The translations under genes were made by a program, and so were the position numbers. Below, one piece after another: positions 51,588 to 60,469 of a stretch of DNA of 64,000 nucleotides. Where the stretch lies: positions 186,001 to 250,000 of the forward strand of contig NZ_SWBO01000003.1 of the NCBI RefSeq assembly GCF_005116475.1, given 5' to 3'. Numbering within the stretch: the first letter of the stretch is position 1; every line of letters starts with the position of its first letter. Source of the stretch: Pedobacter cryotolerans. GTDB lineage: Bacteria > Bacteroidota > Bacteroidia > Sphingobacteriales > Sphingobacteriaceae. The notes beneath the pieces were generated by a model. That model was not told the origin of the DNA. It saw only the letters and a program-made list of their open reading frames with translations, and made no database searches.

Positions 51588-53879
51588 CTAATTCCAAGTC
51601 AATCTTAAATCTCCCTTTTTTGAAATTACTTTTGATTTATTAAAATCAACTTCCATAATATCTGCAGTTACTTTAGCTTTGTCCTCATAAAAAGTTGCAT
51701 CTTTTATTGTCTCAATGTTTAGTTTGGCATTATACAGAATTTGAGACCCTTTAAATCTCATTTTTTCATTAGCAATAGTTGCGTTACCATAAAGCTTAAT
51801 TATTTTATCCTTCTTATCCAAATTAATTGAATCTATTGCACTATACCTAACCTTAGTATTGCTTCCTGTATACCCAATATGTGAATTTTCTTCATTAGCC
51901 TTTTTAAAGGTGCTCAATACAAAAGGTTCTTTTATCTCTTTCACTTTAAAATAATCGAGGTTAACATCCACTATAATTTCATCAGAAACTATAATGTGTC
52001 CGTTTTTAGTAATTGTACTCTTTACTGCTTTTATGGCATTTTTTGTTTTGTCAAATGTTGATTCTTTAGCTACAAGTTCAATATCGCCAATTTTGTACAC
52101 ACCATCTTTAACGTAAGCTATATCAGCTTTTGTATCAACAGTTATTGAGGTTGATCTTAATAAAATTGGTTTAATTGTCTCTAGGTTGTTTTTAATTAAA
52201 AAGCCATCTAATGTTTTGGTTTTGGAAGAATTTATTAATCCTGCAAGTTGACCATTAACTTTTTCACTCTTATGCTTTTGAGAGAAATTTCTACTTTTTG
52301 CTGTTTTTGCAGTAAATTTCGGCTCTTTGCCAAACCAGAAAATATATGTTTTCTTTCTATTTGTTATTGTAGGAATATCATAATCAGCTGCTTTAGCAAA
52401 ACCTCTTTTTTCTGACAAACTGGCGATAAATTTTTTATCAAATTTTAAGGTTTCTTTTTCTGAATACAGCTTGCCATTCGCGTAAATGAATACTTTAGAA
52501 GGTTCGCTACCTATCGGACTATGCACAATTCTTAACGATGGTATTTTACCGCTAACTGTATGAAGCGTAAATTTTTCAGATTTGTATTGCCCATATTGCA
52601 TTACCGCACTTTTAGAAAGAAATGGTCTATTATCAATATCAAATAATACTTTTTCATCTAAAGTTTTCATCCTATCCATTGAATAGCATGGTCCATCAAG
52701 TTGTTTAACCACATTTCCTTTTGAGTCAGAAATTTTAATATCATTAACTGTTCCACCTATTGTTATTAGAACCTCATCTCCTACACTAACATTTCCTCTT
52801 GAGAAAGTCAATACTCTAATTATACCTTTATCATATTTAAAGTTGAGGACTTCACCAACTTCCGTTAGCAAGATACTTTTTACTTTTCCACGGATGGTGG
52901 TGTTCCATAAAGGATCATTATTTGATTTTTTGATTTGTGAAGCTACATTGCTTCGCATATTTAATTCGGTTACTTCTGCAAACTTAGCAACCTCCACAAC
53001 TTTCACCGTAAAACTCCACAACAATATCAATCCAATTGGTACTGCCAGTAAGTAAATTAATTTTTTCATGTTCTTTGATTTTGAATGAAATAACATTTTT
53101 ATTCTATCCTTAATTGGGCTTTTCACGAAGTTGTGCACCAATGACGTTTCACTTTTAGCAATGGCCAATCGAAGCAATAAACTAGCATATTGTTCGGTGC
53201 CAAAATTTTGTGAGGTTGCTTCATCCGCTTCGTATTCATGGGCTTGCTCTAAAGCTTTATCATATAAATAAACCACTGGATTAAACCATAAGAAGGCTTT
53301 AATGAGCATCATGATGATTTTATCAATAGAATGAAATTGTTTAGCATGAACTTCTTCGTGTTTTATCAAAACCTGTAATTCTGCTTCACTCAATTTTTCA
53401 TCGATAAAAACATAATTGAAGAAGGAGCAATTTGTGAATCCAGATGATTTTTGAAAAATTTTTAATCCGCTAATCCGCTTTGCGCCATTTTTGGTATGTT
53501 TTAAGAGTTGTAATATCCGCCAGGTGGCGATAACTAAAAGGGAAAAGACAATGCTGAAATATAAATAAGGCAGCAAGGAGTAATAATCGAAGCTTTCTTC
53601 AGTAATTGGCCTAGTTTCAATTGGACTTATAGCTGTTATTGGCTCGTTAATTTTTACTTCATCCGGTGGCTCAACTTGCGTGTAAACCATTGGCGCTATT
53701 TCAACTTCGCGTTCTATAGTAAAGCTTAGTGTAGGAATGATAAAACTTATCAATAACGTAAACAGCAAATAAAAACGATTGATTTTAAAGAAGGTTAACC
53801 TACGTAAAAACAATAAGTAAAATGCGAAGAACAATACAGTGCAAACACTTACTTTGACAAGGTAGATGAGGAGTTCCAT
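51588..53879 (-). CDS. M56 (BlaR1-like) membrane metallopeptidase with long C-terminal region
   Basis: A 763-residue protein: helices at about residues 3-23, 34-53, 103-125 and 272-292, with a zinc-peptidase motif KHEEVHAKQF (HEEVH at 174-178) and the downstream acid in HEYEADE. The M56 domain cleaves the BlaI-type repressor encoded just upstream. The outside region after residue 300 is long and unusual; residues about 580-763 have strand repeats (IKLYGNATIANEKMRFKG, DATFYEDKAKVTADIMEV) that recall LptA/OstA. Gene is 1 bp after blaI. Confidence 0.87.
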   Translation of the reverse strand: MELLIYLVKVSVCTVLFFAFYLLFLRRLTFFKINRFYLLFTLLISFIIPTLSFTIEREVEIAPMVYTQVEPPDEVKINEPITAISPIETRPITEESFDYYSLLPYLYFSIVFSLLVIATWRILQLLKHTKNGAKRISGLKIFQKSSGFTNCSFFNYVFIDEKLSEAELQVLIKHEEVHAKQFHSIDKIIMMLIKAFLWFNPVVYLYDKALEQAHEYEADEATSQNFGTEQYASLLLRLAIAKSETSLVHNFVKSPIKDRIKMLFHSKSKNMKKLIYLLAVPIGLILLWSFTVKVVEVAKFAEVTELNMRSNVASQIKKSNNDPLWNTTIRGKVKSILLTEVGEVLNFKYDKGIIRVLTFSRGNVSVGDEVLITIGGTVNDIKISDSKGNVVKQLDGPCYSMDRMKTLDEKVLFDIDNRPFLSKSAVMQYGQYKSEKFTLHTVSGKIPSLRIVHSPIGSEPSKVFIYANGKLYSEKETLKFDKKFIASLSEKRGFAKAADYDIPTITNRKKTYIFWFGKEPKFTAKTAKSRNFSQKHKSEKVNGQLAGLINSSKTKTLDGFLIKNNLETIKPILLRSTSITVDTKADIAYVKDGVYKIGDIELVAKESTFDKTKNAIKAVKSTITKNGHIIVSDEIIVDVNLDYFKVKEIKEPFVLSTFKKANEENSHIGYTGSNTKVRYSAIDSINLDKKDKIIKLYGNATIANEKMRFKGSQILYNAKLNIETIKDATFYEDKAKVTADIMEVDFNKSKVISKKGDLRLTWN

Positions 53880-53880
53880 A

Positions 53881-54243
53881 TCATGAATTTTTATTGATGA
53901 GTGCTTTTAACTCTTCTATATCTTTCGCACTTAACTTTTCTTCCTTCACCATAAAAGACAATAAACTGCTGGGCGAATTATCGAAATAACCTGCAAAGAG
54001 TTTAGAAAAGGTAGTTTTCGTATAATCTTCTTTGCTAATGGCTGGAAAATACTCATAAGTTTTGCCGTAAGCTTTATAACTTAGGTAACCTTTCTTTTCT
54101 AAAAGCCTAACTATGGATGATATGGTATTATATGGAGGTTTGGGATCCTCCTCTAATTCATCAATGATATCTTTAACAAATGCTTTCTGCAACTTCCATA
54201 AAACTTGCATAATGCGTTCTTCTGCTTTAGTTAATTCTTCCAT
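53881..54243 (-). CDS. BlaI/MecI/CopY-family transcriptional repressor
   Basis: A 120-residue winged-helix repressor: KAEERIMQVLWKLQKAFVKDI at the start, PPYNTISSIVRLLEKKGYLS as the recognition helix and wing, and a dimerising C-terminus (FDNSPSSLLSFMVKEEKL). It is inactivated by cleavage by the M56 protein, whose gene follows after one base. An inverted repeat upstream is a fitting operator. Confidence 0.92.
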   Translation of the reverse strand: MEELTKAEERIMQVLWKLQKAFVKDIIDELEEDPKPPYNTISSIVRLLEKKGYLSYKAYGKTYEYFPAISKEDYTKTTFSKLFAGYFDNSPSSLLSFMVKEEKLSAKDIEELKALINKNS

Positions 54244-54247
54244 AAAC

Positions 54248-54280
54248 TAAAGATATAACTAAGTTGTCAGTTTTACAACT
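54248..54280 (-). promoter_or_regulatory. Promoter/operator of the BlaI-M56 operon
   Basis: AGTTGT (54262-54267) and ACAACT (54275-54280) form an inverted repeat with a 7-bp spacer, next to a -7-like box TATCTTTA at 54255-54248, five bases from the ATG. BlaI-type repressors bind such dyads over the promoter, so the operon is probably autoregulated. Confidence 0.5.
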
Positions 54281-54384
54281 GTTTTTTAAGTTATATAATT
54301 GAATAAGTAGTTATAAACTAATAAGTCCTTGATTTTTAGAACAATAAAATTTTATTTGTGATATTTTGATAAACGAGGTTGCTC

Positions 54385-54505
54385 TTCGGTCAGCAATAAC
54401 AAAATTCCGAGTAGATTTCTCATCGTTACGCTTTGTCGAAATGACGATGTGTTAGAAAGTCCACTTTAGAGCCTGCTCCGATTTATATCGGAGGGATTTA
54501 GGGGT
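54385..54505. repeat. Degenerate GTCATTTCGA-type and GGATTTAGGGG repeats
   Basis: The gap after the methyltransferase gene holds ATTTCTCATCGTTACGC and CGAAATGACGA, variants of Bacteroidota TGTCATTTCG repeats, then CTCCGATTTATATCGGAG (54476-54493) followed by GGATTTAGGGG, a unit of the family found at 10982. The unit sits directly at the end of the methyltransferase gene on the minus strand and may end it. Confidence 0.55.
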
Positions 54506-55288
54506 TTAAAATTTAATCTTAAAATGCTCCTTAGCTTGATCTTTCTTAAAATAAACCAAGCCTATCCAAAATAAATCTACAGTTACTGTTACTTGAGGAT
54601 GGTTTTTAATCTCGGCCCAAGCTTCTTTCATGCCTTCGCTCCAATAAATATCATCAAATATTAAAAGCGAATTTTCATGAAGTTTTGGTAAACACCAATT
54701 AAAATAGTTTAAAGTAGCTTCTTTGGTATGGTTGCCATCAATGTAAACAAAATCCAATTGCTCAGCTTCGTTAATGGCTGTTGGCAATAAATTATTAAAA
54801 TTACCAACCTGTAATTCTATATTATTTAAACCTAACTCCATAAAGTTTTGATGTGCAACTTTAGCGGTTTCTGGACAACCTTCAATAGTTAAAATAGCTG
54901 CTGCTGGCTGTGCTTTTGCTAAATAAGCTGTTGTTATACCTAAACAAGTACCTAACTCAATTATATTTTTTGGTTGTTGAAAAGCTACCAAACGATAAAT
55001 CAGCTTTGCTAAATGAGGTGCTTTAAGAGCATTCTTAGCAATTTCTTTAACCTTTTTTATACGGTTTTTGTTGAGATGAGATCCCGCTCCCAAATCAGTT
55101 ACGGTAATTATGCTATCGTCAACCAAAAGTTTTTTTCGCTGTTTTTCAATGTCATCGTATTTGTTTTTTACAGAAAAATCGTAAATTACCTCATCTGTTA
55201 GCTTATAAACAAAGGGCGAGTGCGTTCCGTGTCTGCTTTTTGCAGTAATGCGATGTTTTAAATAATCGATTGCGAATTGAAAAACCAT
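54506..55288 (-). CDS. Class I SAM-dependent methyltransferase
   Basis: A 260-residue protein starting MVFQFAIDYLKHRITAKS. The SAM-binding motif is IIELGTCLGITTAYLA, followed by ILTIEGCPETAKVA, LDFVYIDGNHTKEATLNYF and LIFDDIYWSEGMKEAW, a pattern like O-methyltransferases of the CmcI/TylF type. Start at 55288 is chosen because a -7 box (55301-55294) lies upstream of it and the longer start would lie inside the promoter. Divergent from the SirB1-type gene. Substrate unknown. Confidence 0.85.
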   Translation of the reverse strand: MVFQFAIDYLKHRITAKSRHGTHSPFVYKLTDEVIYDFSVKNKYDDIEKQRKKLLVDDSIITVTDLGAGSHLNKNRIKKVKEIAKNALKAPHLAKLIYRLVAFQQPKNIIELGTCLGITTAYLAKAQPAAAILTIEGCPETAKVAHQNFMELGLNNIELQVGNFNNLLPTAINEAEQLDFVYIDGNHTKEATLNYFNWCLPKLHENSLLIFDDIYWSEGMKEAWAEIKNHPQVTVTVDLFWIGLVYFKKDQAKEHFKIKF

Positions 55289-55293
55289 AGTCG

Positions 55294-55301
55294 CAAAAAT
55301 A
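55294..55301 (-). promoter_or_regulatory. Candidate -7 box of the methyltransferase
   Basis: TATTTTTG on the minus strand, five bases before the ATG at 55288. It implies a near-leaderless mRNA and rules out the longer reading frame. Confidence 0.5.
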
Positions 55302-55331
55302 GGTAAACAGAAATTTGTAATTTGCATTTTT

Positions 55332-56189
55332 ATGGAAAATCTTGCAGAAATAAACGCCTTAGTTAAATTATTAGATGACCCTGATGAGCAGGTTTACCAG
55401 CAGGTACACCAACGTTTATTAGAATACGGTAGCGAAGCAATTACCTATTTAGAAAGTGCTTGGGAACAATCTCTTGATACATTATTGCAAGAGCGTATCG
55501 AAAACATTGTACATACCATACAATTTAGAAATGTTAAAGAAGACCTTAATTTATGGTACCAAAGTGGTGCATTTGATTTATTGCAAGGGGCATTAATTAT
55601 TAACCGTTACCAATATCCAGATTTAGATGAGCAGGCCATCATTTTCCAGATCGAAGAAATTAAACGTGAAATTTGGATTGGTTTGCAATATGAAATGAGT
55701 TCTATTGAAAAAATAAAACTCATCAACCACGTTTTTTATAATCAATTTGGCTTTGGTGGCAATACTAAAAATCACCACGATCCGCAAAACTCTTACCTCA
55801 ATCAGGTTTTAGAGAGTAAAAAAGGAAATCAAATCTCTTTGGCAATCATTTATGCAACATTAGCCCAAAAACTAGATATACCTGTATATGGCGTTAATTT
55901 ACCTCAGCATTTTATTTTGGGTTATATAGATGAAAGTAATGCCGAAAAAGAATATGGGGTTTTGTTTTACATCAATGCATTTAATAAAGGTGCAATTTTT
56001 GGTAAGCATGATGTAGATCAGTTTTTACGCCAATTAAATTTAGAACCGCAACCAGGTTTTTATGCGCCATGCAGCAACACAGAAATTATTCGCCGTATTA
56101 TCCGTAACCTAATTTCTGCTTATGAGAATTTAGGTTCAACAGAAAAGGTTGAAGAACTAAAACAATTACAAGATATTTTATCGGTTTAA
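55332..56189 (+). CDS. SirB1-type transglutaminase-like protein
   Basis: A 285-residue cytosolic protein with N-terminal helical repeats (HEAT-like: VKLLDDPDEQVYQQVHQ) and the SirB1/transglutaminase-like core: QNSYLNQVLESKKGNQISLAII (parts: LNQVLESKKGNQISL), IPVYGVNLPQHFILGYI, and a C-terminal IIRRIIRNLISAYE. In true transglutaminases a Cys sits where this family has Ser (NQISLA), so protein cross-linking is not expected. Function unknown. It shares a 43-bp promoter region with the methyltransferase. Confidence 0.85.
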   Translation: MENLAEINALVKLLDDPDEQVYQQVHQRLLEYGSEAITYLESAWEQSLDTLLQERIENIVHTIQFRNVKEDLNLWYQSGAFDLLQGALIINRYQYPDLDEQAIIFQIEEIKREIWIGLQYEMSSIEKIKLINHVFYNQFGFGGNTKNHHDPQNSYLNQVLESKKGNQISLAIIYATLAQKLDIPVYGVNLPQHFILGYIDESNAEKEYGVLFYINAFNKGAIFGKHDVDQFLRQLNLEPQPGFYAPCSNTEIIRRIIRNLISAYENLGSTEKVEELKQLQDILSV

Positions 56190-56507
56190 ATCTTTCAAAA
56201 ATAGTTTCCATATTTTTTAAGGGAATTAGTGTACCTAAGCATTCGGTCTTCTTTTAAAGGTAATTTTTTTGTTTCTAATCTGATTGTTCAACCTTTGGGT
56301 ATAAGAGGTTAAAAGAGATAGCGTAAAGAAGGTCTAACAGACATAGAAACTTTGCTTTTCAGATAATTTAAACATTAAGAAATTAAGGAAAATAAGCTTA
56401 ATTATTTTCAATTCCTTAATGTTAACCAAATAAAAAAAGCCTGTAAAATTCATTTACAGGCTATTAAATATCTAAAAATCTCCGCCGTGGCGGAGATTTA
56501 GGAATTC
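56190..56507. other. Gap between SirB1-type gene and typA: two terminator hairpins
   Basis: No gene is seen in the 318 bp. Near typA there are two hairpins (see next entry). The remaining AT-rich part (56200-56430) has no repeats that I can name. Confidence 0.6.
56431..56503 (-). terminator. Two hairpins ending the typA transcript
   Basis: CTCCGCC-GT-GGCGGAG (about 56480-56495) lies directly after the typA stop, and AGCCTGTAAA / TTTACAGGCT (56438-56447 with 56453-56462) follows, with a run of T on the minus strand. The second has the better U-tract. The first belongs to the GGAGATTTAGG repeat family. Confidence 0.78.
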
Positions 56508-58310
56508 TTAATTTTTACTACCGTTTGCTTTACGTAGCTGCTCTGTTAAAAAGATTTTACGTAAACGCATACTTACTGGTGTAACCTCAATATATTCATC
56601 GGCTTGGATGTACTCCATACACTCTTCTAAAGAGAATTTAATAGCTGGTGCAATACGCGTATTATCATCAGTACCAGAAGCACGCATGTTGGTTAATGCT
56701 TTTCCTTTAACGATGTTAACTACTAAATCATTATCGCGAATGTGCTCGCCTAAAATTTGTCCTTCGTAAATATCAACTCCCGGATCTACAAAGAAACGAC
56801 CTCTATCTTGTAATTTATCGATAGAATAAGCGGTAGTCATACCTTTATCCATAGAAATTAATACCCCATTTAAACGACCAGGAATTGTACCTTTCCAAGG
56901 CTCGTAAGCTTTGAAACGGTGTGCCATAATCGCCTCGCCAGCAGTTGCAGTTAATACGTTGTTACGTAAACCGATAATACCACGAGCTGGGATTTCAAAT
57001 TCTAAATGTTGTAAATCACCTTTTGGTTCCATAATTAACAACTCACCTTTACGTTGAGTTACCAATTCAATAACCTTACCAGCAACATCACCAGGTACAT
57101 CTACAATTAAAGTTTCAATTGGCTCACATTTTTTACCGTCAATTTCTTTAACAATAACCTGTGGCTGACCAACTTGTAACTCATAACCTTCTCTACGCAT
57201 GGTTTCGATTAGTACCGATAAATGGAGAATACCACGACCGTAAACCAACCATGAATCAGCACCTTGAGTTTCAACAACTTTTAACGCTAAATTTTTCTCC
57301 ATCTCTTTCATCAAACGATCTTTGATACGTTGAGATGTTACTAATTTACCTTCTTTACCAAAAAATGGTGAGTTGTTAATGGTAAACAACATATTCATTG
57401 TTGGTTCATCGATACTAATTACTGGCAATTGCTCTGGTGCATCAAAATCAGCAATCGTATCACCAATATCAAAACCATCAATACCTACAACAGCACAAAT
57501 ATCTCCAGAGCTAACTTCTGTAGTTCTAATTTTACCTAAACCTTCAAAAGTATATAATTCTTTTACTCTAGATTTAACCATTTTACCATCACGTTTAATT
57601 AGCGTAATAGGTTGGTTTTCTTTAATACTTCCACGGTGTACACGTCCAATTGCAATACGACCAACAAAAGAAGAATAATCTAATGAAGTGATTTGCATTT
57701 GCAAAGTACCTTCTAACATTGGTGGAGCTGGAATATTAGCAACAACAGCATCTAATAAAGCAAAAATATCAGTCGTTGGTTTTTTCCAATCAGTACTCAT
57801 CCAACCTTGTTTAGATGAACCATAAATTACTGGAAAATCTAATTGGTCTTCTGTAGCTTCTAAGTTAAAGAATAACTCAAAAATTTGCTCGTAAACCTCT
57901 TCTGGTCTACAATTTTCTTTATCAACTTTGTTTACAACCACAATTGGTTTTAAACCTAAAGCCAAAGCTTTTTGAGTTACGAAACGCGTTTGAGGCATTG
58001 CACCTTCAAAAGCATCACACAATAACAAAACGCCATCGGCCATTTTCAATACACGCTCTACCTCACCGCCAAAATCCGCGTGACCAGGAGTATCAATAAT
58101 GTTAATTTTTACGTCTTTATATTGTACCGAAACATTTTTAGAAACGATTGTGATCCCACGTTCACGCTCTAAATCATTGTTGTCTAATATCAATTCACCT
58201 TTTTGTTCGTTATCACGAAAAACAGAACACGAGTGTAAAATCTTATCAACCAATGTAGTTTTACCGTGGTCAACGTGTGCTATAATAGCTATATTTCTAA
58301 TCTTTTGCAT
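56508..58310 (-). CDS. typA: Translational GTPase TypA/BipA
   Basis: A 600-residue ribosome-binding GTPase. G1 is AHVDHGKTTLVDKI, switch II is DTPGHADFGGEVERV, G4 is VVNKVDKENC, followed by the EF-G-like domains and the TypA-specific C-terminus (GIIGLRNNVLTATAGEAIM, DPGVDIYEGQILGEH, RKIFLTEQLRK). TypA assists ribosome assembly and stress adaptation. A TATCTTTG box 24 bp upstream is a good promoter. Monocistronic. Confidence 0.95.
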   Translation of the reverse strand: MQKIRNIAIIAHVDHGKTTLVDKILHSCSVFRDNEQKGELILDNNDLERERGITIVSKNVSVQYKDVKINIIDTPGHADFGGEVERVLKMADGVLLLCDAFEGAMPQTRFVTQKALALGLKPIVVVNKVDKENCRPEEVYEQIFELFFNLEATEDQLDFPVIYGSSKQGWMSTDWKKPTTDIFALLDAVVANIPAPPMLEGTLQMQITSLDYSSFVGRIAIGRVHRGSIKENQPITLIKRDGKMVKSRVKELYTFEGLGKIRTTEVSSGDICAVVGIDGFDIGDTIADFDAPEQLPVISIDEPTMNMLFTINNSPFFGKEGKLVTSQRIKDRLMKEMEKNLALKVVETQGADSWLVYGRGILHLSVLIETMRREGYELQVGQPQVIVKEIDGKKCEPIETLIVDVPGDVAGKVIELVTQRKGELLIMEPKGDLQHLEFEIPARGIIGLRNNVLTATAGEAIMAHRFKAYEPWKGTIPGRLNGVLISMDKGMTTAYSIDKLQDRGRFFVDPGVDIYEGQILGEHIRDNDLVVNIVKGKALTNMRASGTDDNTRIAPAIKFSLEECMEYIQADEYIEVTPVSMRLRKIFLTEQLRKANGSKN

Positions 58311-58333
58311 AAAATGCGCCTATAATTTTGGCG

Positions 58334-58341
58334 CAAAGATA
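58334..58341 (-). promoter_or_regulatory. Candidate -7 box of typA
   Basis: TATCTTTG on the minus strand, 24 bp before the typA ATG, matching TAnnTTTG. Confidence 0.5.
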
Positions 58342-58441
58342 TGATTTTTAATTGGATTTTTTACGTTTTAAACTACTATTTCTGTTCAAACATATTTGTT
58401 AAATTTTGATAGTCAATAGTTTGGGAGAAGTTGTTTAATAA

Positions 58442-58640
58442 TGAAACACATAGGCACATAGCTCACTCAATGCTGAACCTTTGTGTCCTATGTTTCTATG
58501 TGATTAAAATTTCTAAAGCAAAACCAATGCTCTTCGGACACATCAGTCCCGCTATCCGTTTTACTTCTGGATAGCCCAGAGCGCAACCCCTACGTGCTCA
58601 CTTCAATCGGGTTTAGCGAACCAAAGATTTTACAAAAAAC
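58442..58640. repeat. Intergenic repeats: CACATAGGCACATAG palindrome and AGTCCCGCTATCCG block
   Basis: GAAACACATAGGCACATAG (58444-58462) faces CCTATGTTTCTATGTGATT (58488-58506) as an imperfect palindrome; a related half is at 51484-51500. The next part, CACATCAGTCCCGCTATCCG to CTTCAATCGGGTTTAGCG, resembles another repeat of Pedobacter-type intergenic DNA. No gene is seen in the 458 bp between typA and the aspartyl protease start. Confidence 0.55.
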
Positions 58641-58768
58641 TCAGTTTTTACTTGCCAAATCCCAATTTAACTTAGATATTCACATTTTACAGGATGGAGA
58701 GAAATTATTTAAAACGTTCTGCAACCATTTACAGTAAGCCAGCATCTACAAATTATATCATTCCATCA

Positions 58769-59914
58769 ATGAAAATGCGCATCTTGTTATCTCTCTTTTT
58801 AGCAATTCTAGCTTTTAATTCAAAAGTTCTAGCTCAAGACAACCGAGTAGACACCTTAAGTTTTAGCATGAAATCGAGCTTATTGGTTATTGAAGGCGCC
58901 ATAAATGGCAATAAAGCGCTTCTCGCCTTTGATACTGGCGCTTATGCCGGTGTTTTAAATAGCAAACAAGTTGCTGCTAACAACATCAAAAACACTGGCA
59001 AAAAAAATGTTCGCGACAGCAATAATGAAAACAAAAGAATGGGTAGAGGCAAAATAGCTACCATCTCTATTGGTTCTTTTGCTTTCGAAAATATAGAGAG
59101 TGTAATTTACGATATGCCTTTTTTACTTTGCAACGATTTCTATTTACTTGGCGGCGATGTAATTAATCGTTTAAACTGGAAATTTGATTTTATCAACAAT
59201 TTAGCTTTTATCTCAAAAACTCCATTTGTACCAAGTAACGACATGAAGGTATTACCAGTTCAATTTATAAACAATAGGCACTTTACAGATTTACAAGTTG
59301 ATGGTAAAATGGTGAGATTTTTAGTAGATTTTGGATTTTCAGGAGTATTAGATGTACCAACAAGCGAGATTAATTTTGCTAAAATACAAAACCAAAAGGC
59401 TAAAGAGTTAATGTTACTTCAATCTCAAACAATTTCTATGGGTTTGGGGAGTATGTCTATAGGTGAACAAATGAATACTTATTTTGCCGATTCTATTAGC
59501 TTGGGCATAACAACTTTTAAAAACATTAAAGTTAATGTAAAAGATAAAACAGATAAAAAAATTGGAATTCGTTTCTTTAGAGACAATTTATCATCCATAA
59601 TACTTAATAATACCGACAAAGAATATTGGTTACAACAACTTGAAAAACCTTTAAAATCAGATTTAGGGTTAGATTTAGATTTTTTTTTAATTGATGGCAA
59701 ACTAAAGATAGTTGGTAAGAGTTTAAGCGATAACAGTTCAGGAAAAACGTTAAATGTTGGTGATGAAATTAAAGCGGTAAATGGTAAAACAGCAGCTTCA
59801 TTTGCAGATGTTTGTAGCTTTATAAACTGGCGACAGGAGCAAGCAGGCAACAAAGATTTAACTATAGAAACTTTAAAAGGAGAAAAAATAAACATCCTAA
59901 AAGCAAAATTTTAA
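58769..59914 (+). CDS. Exported aspartyl-protease-family protein with PDZ domain
   Basis: A 381-residue exported protein with signal MKMRILLSLFLAILAF ... VLAQ. It has two retropepsin-like halves: the first has the motif ALLAFDTGAYAGVL (Asp55-Thr-Gly), the second VRFLVDFGFSGVLDVP where DFG replaces the usual D-T/S-G. The C-terminal 90 residues form a PDZ domain (LNVGDEIKAVNGKTAASF). Such proteins are common in Bacteroidota and of unknown target. The ATG at 58769 is chosen over 58694 to give the signal peptide at the N-terminus. Confidence 0.85.
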   Translation: MKMRILLSLFLAILAFNSKVLAQDNRVDTLSFSMKSSLLVIEGAINGNKALLAFDTGAYAGVLNSKQVAANNIKNTGKKNVRDSNNENKRMGRGKIATISIGSFAFENIESVIYDMPFLLCNDFYLLGGDVINRLNWKFDFINNLAFISKTPFVPSNDMKVLPVQFINNRHFTDLQVDGKMVRFLVDFGFSGVLDVPTSEINFAKIQNQKAKELMLLQSQTISMGLGSMSIGEQMNTYFADSISLGITTFKNIKVNVKDKTDKKIGIRFFRDNLSSIILNNTDKEYWLQQLEKPLKSDLGLDLDFFLIDGKLKIVGKSLSDNSSGKTLNVGDEIKAVNGKTAASFADVCSFINWRQEQAGNKDLTIETLKGEKINILKAKF

Positions 59915-59942
59915 GTTAGTTAGTAAATATGCTGGTATCATA

Positions 59943-60395
59943 TTAATCTTTCTTATTAAGCCATTCTTCGTAACTTATCACGCCCAATTCTGGCTTTCCT
60001 TCTCCTTCCAATATCGCTATAAATTCTAAATCGTGTCCATCTGGGTCTTTAAAATAAATAGCGATTGCTGGCATCCAAGCAAAAACCATTGGTTGCTCAC
60101 TTCCATTCTTTAAAAAATTATAGGGTTGCAGGTTTCGAGATTTCAAAAACTCTACAGATTTATGCAGCACATCATCAACATCGCACCTAAAAGCAAAATG
60201 CCTGATGTCTATTTCTTCTTTTTGCTTTTCCCATAAACCAAGCATTGCTCCTTTGGGCTCTCCTATCCAAAAAAAGGCAACTCTTCTGTCATCGTGATAA
60301 TCACATTCTATTAAGCCTAATACATTTTTATAAAAATCTATAGACCTTTCTAGGTTTTCTACAAAAAGGTGTGTTTCAAATAATCCTTTTATCAT
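59943..60395 (-). CDS. VOC (glyoxalase/bleomycin-resistance) family protein
   Basis: A 150-residue vicinal-oxygen-chelate fold protein with two beta-alpha-beta units: GLFETHLFVENLERSIDFYKNVLGL and the second half with IDIRHFAFRCDVDDVL ... AIYFKDPDGHDLEFIAIL. Metal-ligand candidates are His in ETHLF, His in RHFAF and Glu in LEFIA. Could be a dioxygenase, isomerase or resistance protein; substrate not evident. Convergent with the protease gene. Confidence 0.87.
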   Translation of the reverse strand: MIKGLFETHLFVENLERSIDFYKNVLGLIECDYHDDRRVAFFWIGEPKGAMLGLWEKQKEEIDIRHFAFRCDVDDVLHKSVEFLKSRNLQPYNFLKNGSEQPMVFAWMPAIAIYFKDPDGHDLEFIAILEGEGKPELGVISYEEWLNKKD

Positions 60396-60469
60396 GATGT
60401 AAAATTACAGCATAAATGAAGTGAAAGAAAATCATTAATCTCAATTTTGATATCGTTATAATCGATAGC

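Noticed and set aside
59479..59895. Minus-strand ORF of 138 codons
   Set aside because: Antisense to the PDZ half of the aspartyl protease; a shadow frame.
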